Positions 12,582 through 19,606 of a DNA stretch of 64,000 bases are shown here, piece by piece. The stretch lies in assembly GCF_029392015.1 (NCBI RefSeq), contig NZ_CP113925.1, positions 1,426,001-1,490,000 of the forward strand, given 5' to 3'. The position numbers and the translations under genes were made by a program. This DNA is from Bifidobacterium sp. ESL0728. Lineage in GTDB: Bacteria; Actinomycetota; Actinomycetes; Actinomycetales; Bifidobacteriaceae. Below the pieces are notes generated by a model that saw only the letters and a program-made list of their open reading frames with translations, was not told the DNA's origin and did not search any database. Positions within the stretch are counted from its first letter, which is position 1. Every line of letters starts with the position of its first letter.

Positions 12582-15044
12582 GTGAACACTTCTTCTCGTA
12601 GCTTTCCAGCCCGCCACAAGACCGCCATTTTCGCTCTTCTGGCGGCTGCGGTCATACTCCTGTTGGAGTGTTTCGCATTCAACCTGCAGTTCTGGAGCAC
12701 CTTGGGGGCCAGTCGCGATTCCGTTTCGGCGTTGAACACGCTTGGCCCGGGTTTGTCCCGTCAAAAAGACGGCACGCTTCTGGTCACGGATCCGAGCTCG
12801 GCGTTCCTTACCACAAAAAGTGATGGAAGTTCACCGTACATACGTATTGATCCCGCCGAATCGACGTTCCGTTTCACTTCCCCTTCTGAGGTTTTGGGCT
12901 TTGCCGATGCCAGTCAAAATATGGGAAGCACGGCGAAAGGCAAAGCGGAATCACCTCTGACTGCCTTCCATATCCGAGTGGACGCTGCCGGGTACGCCTC
13001 CCCTGTCCGTTCGGTTTCGACCGTCATATCCAATTCCCGCTACCTGCGCATTCCCCACCTCAATTCAGCGCAACAGACCACCGATATCAAAGTTTGGGTT
13101 GACGAGCCTGCAGGAACCCACGTCGATATCGCAGCCGTCCACGCCAACGTGCGCGTACCATTCCATGCCAGCTGGGGGCGTGTGGCGGCCATGGCCACCA
13201 TCGTCTTGTTAATTGCATTGTGGATGCCATCTTCTGCGTTATGGCGAATGCGTTTGGACACGGCCAGTATCCGACAGAGGCTCGTTTTTGCAGGATTCAT
13301 GCTTATCGTCGGCGCGTTTGCAGCGCTCTCCATCGTGCAATCGATATGGGCGGCCAACTCGTCCGCATTCCATGAACCCGGCAATTACACCTATGATTTC
13401 AATCAATACGACCACTTGTCCGATTCCCTGCTTCATGGTAAAACATCGATTGACCTGCCAGTGCCGCAAGCGCTCAAAACCGCTCAAAATCCTTATGATC
13501 CGCAAACCCGCGAAATGTTGCTTAACAAGGGTGTCACGCCGATTTATTGGGATTATTCCTACTACCAAGGGCATTGGTATTCATATTTCGGCGTGTTGCC
13601 GGCCCTGTTGATTTTCGCTCCGTATCGTCTGGTGACCTCGCTGTTCATTCCAGGTGGATTGGCGCTTCCCGCAGGAGTTGCCGTGTCGCTTCTGCTCTTC
13701 GTCTTCGTGCTGTTCGGCTCCCTGCTGGTCATCCGTTTGCTGAAAACGCTGAACCCCAAGACCTCATTGGCAACGGTTTCGATGGCCATCACACTTTTCC
13801 TGTTGGGCTCACAAGTCGGCTATTTGGCATTTCGTATGAATTTCTATTCGGTTCCATTTGCCGCTTCGTTGGCTTTAAGCGTCATGGGGCTGTGGTTCTG
13901 GCTGGGTTCAAAGGGATACCCTGACCGCACTTATGACAAGGGAAAAATCAAAATTCGCAACGAGTCCAAGCCAATATCCTCATTGCATGACACTCCAAAA
14001 ACAGAAAAATCATCGCGTCGTCATTTGGTTGCCATAGGCGACGCCTCTCCGCTTTCCTGGCCCCATCTCGCCGCAGGCTCGCTGTGTCTGGCGGCGAATT
14101 TCGGCTGCCGTCCTACGTTCACTTTGGTCGCTTTGCTGGCGTTCCCGATATTCTGGCCACAAATCCGTTCAATATTCACCAAGTCCTCATCAGCGGAAAA
14201 ACCTGTCAAACGCAGGGCGATAATCAACACGCTGATCGCGGTTCTGCTACCCGCATTGGTGGTTGTAGTGCCGTTGTGCATCTACAACTACGTCCGTTTC
14301 GGCTCCCCCATCGATTTCGGCGAACGCTACCAAATCACCGTCGCCGACATGACACATTACCGCAACTCCCCTGCCAATCTTTTGCCGACACTCGGCTATT
14401 ACCTGTTCCTGCCGCTACGTTTCTCACGCGAGTTTCCGTTTCTGGCAATCAACCCCACACCGTTGGCGTCCTGGAGCTATACGGAACCATTGGTCGGCGG
14501 GCTTTTCGTGTTGTGCCCGGTACTTTTGCTTGTCGTTCTCCTGCTGGTACCCGGCATAAGACGGCGTATCCGTCGTTCCGGCCTGCTGCGAATCGTTCTT
14601 ACGATGTTGCCGTTGGCCTTGCTGCTCTTGCTTGTCGATATTTTCAAAGGCGGCATCGGTTGGCGCTATATGGTCGATTTCGGGTGGTTGGTAGCTCTGG
14701 CGGCTGTTGTGGTGGCCGGCGCCATTCTGGGTGACGCGCGGCCATGCCGGAATAAAACGATATTGAATGAGACTTCCGTCGTAACCGACCACGGGAAATC
14801 ATCATCGCAGCCGAACCCGCGTAATCAGTTTGGAAGACTGAGGATCCATCGTCAAGCTGCATCCCCGACTTTGCAGCCTCGCATCGATTGGGGTTGTGTC
14901 GCCGTGCGTCTTTTCATGTCGATACTGCTCTTACTGAGTATTACCGTGGCGTTCCTGATCATTTTTGTTCCCGGCCGCGAAGACGCCCTGACGCGAACGA
15001 ATCCGGCATTGTTCCAGGCGGTCGCCTCCTGGTTTGTCGTTTAG
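12582..15044 (+). CDS. Large polytopic membrane protein, GT-C glycosyltransferase-like
   Basis: 820 residues. One N-terminal helix (about 12-38) is followed by an exported domain of about 170 residues, then at least ten further membrane helices. Loops such as YDFNQYDHLSDSLLHGKTSIDLP and YYQGHWYSYFGVLPALLIFAPYRL resemble the membrane GT-C or oligosaccharide-handling proteins of Gram-positive bacteria, but I see no decisive catalytic motif, so the assignment is inference. The start is GTG at 12582. There is no Shine-Dalgarno sequence; TAGAAT at 12570-12575 lies seven bases before the GTG, which fits a leaderless transcript. It converges on the aminotransferase gene. Confidence 0.6.
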   Translation: MNTSSRSFPARHKTAIFALLAAAVILLLECFAFNLQFWSTLGASRDSVSALNTLGPGLSRQKDGTLLVTDPSSAFLTTKSDGSSPYIRIDPAESTFRFTSPSEVLGFADASQNMGSTAKGKAESPLTAFHIRVDAAGYASPVRSVSTVISNSRYLRIPHLNSAQQTTDIKVWVDEPAGTHVDIAAVHANVRVPFHASWGRVAAMATIVLLIALWMPSSALWRMRLDTASIRQRLVFAGFMLIVGAFAALSIVQSIWAANSSAFHEPGNYTYDFNQYDHLSDSLLHGKTSIDLPVPQALKTAQNPYDPQTREMLLNKGVTPIYWDYSYYQGHWYSYFGVLPALLIFAPYRLVTSLFIPGGLALPAGVAVSLLLFVFVLFGSLLVIRLLKTLNPKTSLATVSMAITLFLLGSQVGYLAFRMNFYSVPFAASLALSVMGLWFWLGSKGYPDRTYDKGKIKIRNESKPISSLHDTPKTEKSSRRHLVAIGDASPLSWPHLAAGSLCLAANFGCRPTFTLVALLAFPIFWPQIRSIFTKSSSAEKPVKRRAIINTLIAVLLPALVVVVPLCIYNYVRFGSPIDFGERYQITVADMTHYRNSPANLLPTLGYYLFLPLRFSREFPFLAINPTPLASWSYTEPLVGGLFVLCPVLLLVVLLLVPGIRRRIRRSGLLRIVLTMLPLALLLLLVDIFKGGIGWRYMVDFGWLVALAAVVVAGAILGDARPCRNKTILNETSVVTDHGKSSSQPNPRNQFGRLRIHRQAASPTLQPRIDWGCVAVRLFMSILLLLSITVAFLIIFVPGREDALTRTNPALFQAVASWFVV

Positions 15045-15144
15045 AAAATCAGCAGAAGCCGGAAACGCCGCCTTTTAACAATATTGCCATTCAGGAGTAT
15101 CAATTTTCAAAGACGCCTGGTGGGAAAGCGCTGCCACCCAAATC

Positions 15145-16455
15145 TCAAACACATTCAAGCTCGCACGATACTGCTGCCAGAACGGCCTTGATATTGCGCT
15201 CGAAAACAGCTGGTTCCGGCAGCAGGGAGACGGCAAGATAGCCGTTTTCGGTCATATCAAAGTAATAGCCGGGTTGGCCGGTCAGGTTGAAGTCATGGAT
15301 CAGGCGCAGCACCAGCGCGTTTTCGTCGATAACCGAAGGGAATCTCAGAAGCACGTTCCAGCCACCTTCGGCACGCAATACCGACACCAGACCGGACTCG
15401 TCCTCGTCCAGCATGATATGCAACCGTTTAAGATTGGCGCTGGTGCGTTGCTGCACACGCTTTAGCTGCCCCGGAACAGCTTCAAGCAATTCCGGCATTT
15501 GCTCGGCAATGATGTCGCTGAACGGCAGGTAATCGTCGGCGATGATGTCGAGCCGACGTTGCGCTTCGGCCACCAAATCCTTCGGCCCGCTGACCTGAAT
15601 CCAGCCGACTTTCGCGTGAGGGGCAGCCAGCAGCTTCGAAAAGCCGTCAAGTGCAAAGGTCAACGCACCCTGCTCCCCTGCCAGCCGACGGTTACCTTCG
15701 AAAGGTTCCAGCGAATAATCGAAAAACACCTCGTCGGCGATAATGGCGATCTCATGCTCGCGGCACAACGCCACCAACGCCTCACGCTCGTCGGGTTTGA
15801 TGTACGAGCCGGTCGGATTATTGGGATTAATCAGGACGATCGCCTGCACCTTCCGGCCTTTCGGACTTTCCAAGAGCTCGCGAAGCCACGCGACGTCGAT
15901 AAACCAAGAACCGTCGAAGCGCAGCTGATATTCCAGCGTGTCCACATTCTCCAGCCCGCCGATGGATTCTATCAGCGGATAGCCGGGCTTAGGGCCCAAC
16001 ACGATATCGCCCGGGTCACACATCAGCTTGAACAGCCATGTGTAGGCCTCGGATGTGGAGCTCAGCAGGTAAAGCCGATCCGGGTCGACGGGCGCAGACC
16101 GATCCTGCAATCGACGTTCTGCCGTCTCGCAGAGATTGCTGTCATCATCACTTGAAATCGATGCCGCAGTTGAACCGTCATCGTTCTGCTGCACACCATG
16201 ATTGCGATACGGATGTTCCGCTGCCAGTTCTTCGGCATTTCTCTTCATCAGAAACCGGGCCAACTGTGTTCGTGCCGCCAACGGCCCACGCGGCTGCGCA
16301 GTATAGACGCCCGGCACTTCCTTTGGGGCGAGACCATGCTTCGTCGGGTTGGAATCGTTGACGGTTTCAAGCTTAATCCCTTGGCTGCGAACTTCTGCTT
16401 CGGCTTTGGCGATGGGATTGAGTTTGGTCGAACCAACCCTGGACGAAAAACGCAT
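15145..16455 (-). CDS. PLP-dependent class I/II aminotransferase
   Basis: Fold-type I aminotransferase. Visible are the substrate/PLP region LSSTSEAYTWLFKLM, the Asn-containing INPNNPTGSY, the Asp-Tyr motif IADEVFFDYSL, and the Schiff-base Lys in LDGFSKLLAAPHAKVGW (about residue 274). Alanine or broad 2-oxo acid specificity is plausible but not shown by the sequence. Length is 436 residues from the ATG at 16455, chosen because AGGAAG lies directly upstream; a GTG at 16497 is also in frame. A roughly 50-residue insert rich in Asn/Asp/Ser (near residues 80-120) interrupts the N-terminal part. Confidence 0.88.
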   Translation of the reverse strand: MRFSSRVGSTKLNPIAKAEAEVRSQGIKLETVNDSNPTKHGLAPKEVPGVYTAQPRGPLAARTQLARFLMKRNAEELAAEHPYRNHGVQQNDDGSTAASISSDDDSNLCETAERRLQDRSAPVDPDRLYLLSSTSEAYTWLFKLMCDPGDIVLGPKPGYPLIESIGGLENVDTLEYQLRFDGSWFIDVAWLRELLESPKGRKVQAIVLINPNNPTGSYIKPDEREALVALCREHEIAIIADEVFFDYSLEPFEGNRRLAGEQGALTFALDGFSKLLAAPHAKVGWIQVSGPKDLVAEAQRRLDIIADDYLPFSDIIAEQMPELLEAVPGQLKRVQQRTSANLKRLHIMLDEDESGLVSVLRAEGGWNVLLRFPSVIDENALVLRLIHDFNLTGQPGYYFDMTENGYLAVSLLPEPAVFERNIKAVLAAVSCELECV

Positions 16456-16614
16456 GATCTTCCTGTTTCCGGATAGTGATTTCAAGACTTCGGGCACCGC
16501 AACACAAGGGACGCCGTCAACTTATCATCGACCGCTGTCATCCCCGCAAACCATCGACGTCAATCGATGCGCGATTACCAAAGACGATTCTACTTCAAGA
16601 CCTCCAACCGATAC

Positions 16615-16650
16615 AAAAAATTCCGCCCGGCTTTCCAACCGGACGGAACC
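16615..16650 (-). terminator. rho-independent terminator after ppgK
   Basis: On the minus strand CCGTCCGG pairs with CCGGGCGG (plus positions 16639-16646 and 16623-16630), and a run of six T follows (A run at 16615-16620). It lies just downstream of the ppgK stop codon. Confidence 0.75.
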
Positions 16651-16666
16651 AAAAAATATCAGATAA

Positions 16667-17434
16667 TCAGACGAGCTTGGTAGTCGCGTAATATGCCGCG
16701 CCCACGATGCCCGCCTCGTTGCGCAGCTTGGCCTGCACAATCGGGGTTTTGATATCGATGTACGGCAGGAACTTGTCGGCCATACGGCTGACGCCGCCAC
16801 CGACAACGAAAAGGTCAGGGCTGAAATACTTTTCGAGCAGACCGTAATACTTGGTCAGGCGCTTGGCCCACTTCTTATAACCAAGGCTCTTCTTGTCGCG
16901 CACTGAAGATGCCGCGTACTTTTCGGCGTCACCCTTGCCCTTTTCAAGCTGGATATGGCCGAGTTCCGTATTCGGAAGCAGCACGCCATGATAAATCAGC
17001 GCCGTGCCGATGCCGGTGCCGAGCGTGGTGGCGATGACCAAACCATCCTCGCCCTTGGCGGCACCATACTGCTGCTCCGCAAGACCAGCGGCATCCGCAT
17101 CGTTGACGACGGTGACCGGACGGCCGCACGCCTTGGAGAAGACCTCGGTGACGTCAAGACCAATCCAAGACTTGTCGAGATTCGCCATGAAATCGAGCGA
17201 CTTGCCAGGCTTGATGGGAGCGGGGAAGGCGATGCCCACCGGGGCGCCCGCAGGCACCTCGAAATGCTCCAGCTCTTGGCGCACAATGGCCGCGACGGCA
17301 TCAGGCGTGGAGACTTCAGGCGTAAGGATCTTCAAGCGCGGCAGGGCAAACTCGCCCTTTTCCAGATCCACTGGGGCCGCTTTGATGCCCGAGCCACCAA
17401 TATCAACGCCAAAGGCCTGTGCTGTCTCAATCAT
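16667..17434 (-). CDS. ppgK: Polyphosphate glucokinase (ROK family)
   Basis: Phosphorylates glucose to glucose-6-phosphate with inorganic polyphosphate or ATP. The phosphate-binding motif FGVDIGGSGIKAAPVDLEKG is at the N-terminus, VVNDADAAGLAEQQYGAAKG contains the catalytic Asp region, and TTLGTGIGTALIYHG is the second phosphate loop. At 255 residues it is the typical actinobacterial PpgK length. The ATG at 17434 has AGAGAGG upstream; the 62-codon in-frame extension has no homology features. A terminator follows. The neighbouring glycosyltransferase gene lies upstream on the same strand across 110 bp that contain a hairpin, so it is probably transcribed independently. Confidence 0.93.
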   Translation of the reverse strand: MIETAQAFGVDIGGSGIKAAPVDLEKGEFALPRLKILTPEVSTPDAVAAIVRQELEHFEVPAGAPVGIAFPAPIKPGKSLDFMANLDKSWIGLDVTEVFSKACGRPVTVVNDADAAGLAEQQYGAAKGEDGLVIATTLGTGIGTALIYHGVLLPNTELGHIQLEKGKGDAEKYAASSVRDKKSLGYKKWAKRLTKYYGLLEKYFSPDLFVVGGGVSRMADKFLPYIDIKTPIVQAKLRNEAGIVGAAYYATTKLV

Positions 17435-17500
17435 CGCTAACCTCTCTTGGTAACGGAACAAAAATAATCGTTGACATTGTACCGCACTCGATAGCCAACA

Positions 17501-17535
17501 CGCTTGCATCAATGGTTGAATTAAACCTGCAAGCG
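17501..17535. repeat. Perfect 8-bp inverted repeat between glycosyltransferase and ppgK
   Basis: CGCTTGCA (17501-17508) and TGCAAGCG (17528-17535) pair exactly, and inner GGTT/AACC extends the stem with a bulge. There is no T run. It could end the glycosyltransferase transcript or act as an operator for ppgK. Confidence 0.4.
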
Positions 17536-17544
17536 CATAATCTT

Positions 17545-18615
17545 CTACTTTGACTCTTTTTTCAGCGGCGGCATGGGCTGCCAGTTCGGGTCGTGCAGAA
17601 GCTTGCGCGAATCGACCCATCCTTTGGCAATAGCCTTGAGTCCCGGCTTGACGTGCTCCCGGTCGACGGCGAAGAGGCGGATAACCTCTTTGACGGCCGT
17701 AAGAAGGGTCCCCAACCCGAAGAGGGCCGGTCGATAGTCACCGTGTGTCATGAAGTAGCGGGCCATATAGCCGCGGTTGCGCATGATGTGATACCGGTTC
17801 ATGTCGGAGGTCGAGTTGAGCTGGCGCAGGCCAGCGATGTCCCAGTTGCCGATATCACGGGTGCGCTGGATGATCTTGTCGTTGACCACGATGGGGTCGG
17901 TCACCTTGCTGGCAAGATAGCCGTAGATCGTATCGTCCCAATAAATGAAGAAACGCGGGTCGGGCAGGCCAATCTGCTCGACGATGTTGCGGCGGAAGAG
18001 GCCGCCTTCGAAGCACATCGTGTCCATCGTACGGTAACCGGAAGGCCCGAACGCGGCGGGAGCGATGGGATTCGGGATGCCGAGAGGAACGATAAAATCG
18101 TACTGCCAATAAAAGTCACCGCCGTCATAGTCAAGACGCGACCCCTGAATCACGTCGTGACGCAGCGTCCATTTGGCCAACTGCCCGATGGCGTTGGGGA
18201 GCACAGCCACGTCGTCGTCCATCACCCAGAACCATTCGGCGCCAAGCTCATAGGCTTTCTTGACCCCGTTCGAGAATCCGCCGGAACCTCCGATATTGCC
18301 CTCTTGCGGCGCATAGACCACACGCTCGGTGTTGCCGCTTTCGTCCGGTCCGGTCTTGCCCCACTGGGCATTGATCGCATCGGAAAATTGACCCACCATC
18401 ACTTTGGTGTCGTCACTGTGCTCGTTGTCGACCACAACCACGCGCCAGGGGGCGGCCTTGAGCCCCTTGATCGAATCGAATAGCCTTGCCAGAAGCTTCT
18501 GCCGCTTGTAGGTCACCACGACGATGGCGAGCTTCTCAATCGGCGATTGCGCCGAACTAGCGACATCCTTGCCTTCGACGGTATCAGTTTCCATACTTTT
18601 CTCGTTTTCGCACAT
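17545..18615 (-). CDS. Family 2 glycosyltransferase (GlfT-like)
   Basis: Transfers a sugar from a nucleotide-sugar donor, probably for cell-surface polysaccharide. The GT-A fold start is AIVVVTYKRQKLLARLFDSI, followed by VVVVDNEHSDDTKV, the segment GNIGGSGGFSNGVKKA, and the metal-binding WVMDDDVAVLP (DDD). YWDDTIYGYLASKV is the acceptor-side acidic region. About 356 residues, close to galactofuranosyl/rhamnosyl transferases of actinobacteria. There is no membrane helix in the chosen frame. The start is uncertain: ATG 18615 is used, ATG 18594 has a weak purine-rich site, and an in-frame GTG at 18681 would add a hydrophobic leader I consider spurious. It is divergent from the FMN riboswitch promoter. 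Confidence 0.85.
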   Translation of the reverse strand: MCENEKSMETDTVEGKDVASSAQSPIEKLAIVVVTYKRQKLLARLFDSIKGLKAAPWRVVVVDNEHSDDTKVMVGQFSDAINAQWGKTGPDESGNTERVVYAPQEGNIGGSGGFSNGVKKAYELGAEWFWVMDDDVAVLPNAIGQLAKWTLRHDVIQGSRLDYDGGDFYWQYDFIVPLGIPNPIAPAAFGPSGYRTMDTMCFEGGLFRRNIVEQIGLPDPRFFIYWDDTIYGYLASKVTDPIVVNDKIIQRTRDIGNWDIAGLRQLNSTSDMNRYHIMRNRGYMARYFMTHGDYRPALFGLGTLLTAVKEVIRLFAVDREHVKPGLKAIAKGWVDSRKLLHDPNWQPMPPLKKESK

Positions 18616-18730
18616 ACCCCTATTCTTGCACCCCCACACGATGGCGGCAAGAAGGGCGATAAGAGCAATCTTCGGATGCACCCCAATATGTGTATCCCAT
18701 ATCGATATTTATCGTAGTGTGCAAAATCGT

Positions 18731-18760
18731 TTGACTTTTGGCTAGGCGTACGGGTATAGA
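18731..18760 (+). promoter_or_regulatory. Promoter of the riboflavin transport operon
   Basis: TTGACT (18731-18736) and TATAGA (18755-18760) are separated by 18 bp, placing transcription start near 18767, just before the first riboswitch stem. Confidence 0.65.
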
Positions 18761-18771
18761 TAGGGACGTAA

Positions 18772-18914
18772 GTTTCAGGGAAGGTGAAATTCCTTATTGG
18801 CGGTAACGACACTGTCGGTTTCATAACGACAGCATTGCCGAAGCCCGCGAGCCGCGGAAGCGGTCGATCCGGTGAGAATCCGAGGCCAACGGTTATAGTC
18901 CGGATGAAAGAAAC
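18772..18914 (+). promoter_or_regulatory. FMN riboswitch (RFN element)
   Basis: The closing stem is GTTTC (18772-18776) with GAAAC (18910-18914). The conserved RFN blocks are present in order: AGGGAAGGTGAAATTCC, TTGGCGGTAA, AGCCCGCGAGC, CCGGTGAGAATCCG, GGCCAACGGT and AGTCCGGATGAAAG. The element ends 10 bp before the RibU start codon. No terminator with a T run is visible between it and the gene, so FMN probably blocks translation initiation. Confidence 0.93.
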
Positions 18915-18924
18915 GGGGCTCATC

Positions 18925-19593
18925 ATGAGCGATATTTCTGATACCCAAAATTCGTCGATTGACGACGATGGTTCCACAAAAGTCACGGAATCCGCCGCTG
19001 CCGGAAACGGAGCGGAAACAACCGCTCCACACGACAAGACGCAATCCTCACACTCCACCGGTGTGGCCGACAAGGGACGTTGGTCGACGCAGCGCATCGC
19101 GATTTATGCACTCTTCGTAGCGCTGGCGATGGCCGCCTCGTTCATCGAGTTCCCCATCATGCCGGGTGTTCCGTGGCTCAAATATGACCTTTCCGGCATC
19201 ATCTGCCTGGTCGCAGGTTTCGCGTTCGGCCCGATGGCGGCGTTCATCGTCAGCGTTCTGAGCTGGATTCCCCACCTGTTCATGAACCCGTGGGGCGCCA
19301 TCATGTCCATCGCAGTCTCGGTGTTCCTGAGCGTTCCGGCGGCCATGGTCTACAAGCACATGCGCACCCGCGTCGGCGCATTGGTCGGTATTCTCGTCGG
19401 CGTGGTCTTCGGCCTGATCGCGGCCATCGGTGGCAATATTCTGATCACCCCGATCTACGCCCACATGACCACGGCTCAGGTTCTGAAGATGGTCGTGCCG
19501 ATTCTCCTGCCGTTCAATCTCATCAAGTTTGCCATCCACGGCGTGGTCACCTTCATCATCTACAAGCCGATTTCCAACCTCTTGAACCGCTAG
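18925..19593 (+). CDS. ribU: ECF transporter substrate-binding subunit for riboflavin
   Basis: Membrane S component that captures riboflavin for an energy-coupling factor transporter. A hydrophilic 55-residue N-terminus precedes about six membrane helices. RIAIYALFVALAMAASFIEFP, LKYDLSGIICLVAGFAFGPMAAF and HLFMNPWGAIMSIAV are typical of RibU. The start is ATG 18925; a longer open frame from 18784 merely translates the riboswitch. The FMN riboswitch upstream supports riboflavin or FMN as the ligand. The next gene follows after 13 bp and encodes the energizing module. Confidence 0.92.
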   Translation: MSDISDTQNSSIDDDGSTKVTESAAAGNGAETTAPHDKTQSSHSTGVADKGRWSTQRIAIYALFVALAMAASFIEFPIMPGVPWLKYDLSGIICLVAGFAFGPMAAFIVSVLSWIPHLFMNPWGAIMSIAVSVFLSVPAAMVYKHMRTRVGALVGILVGVVFGLIAAIGGNILITPIYAHMTTAQVLKMVVPILLPFNLIKFAIHGVVTFIIYKPISNLLNR

Positions 19594-19606
19594 GAATTAG
19601 CAGAAC

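Noticed and set aside
18784..18924. N-terminal extension of the RibU reading frame
   Set aside because: These codons are the FMN riboswitch itself; the real start is ATG 18925.
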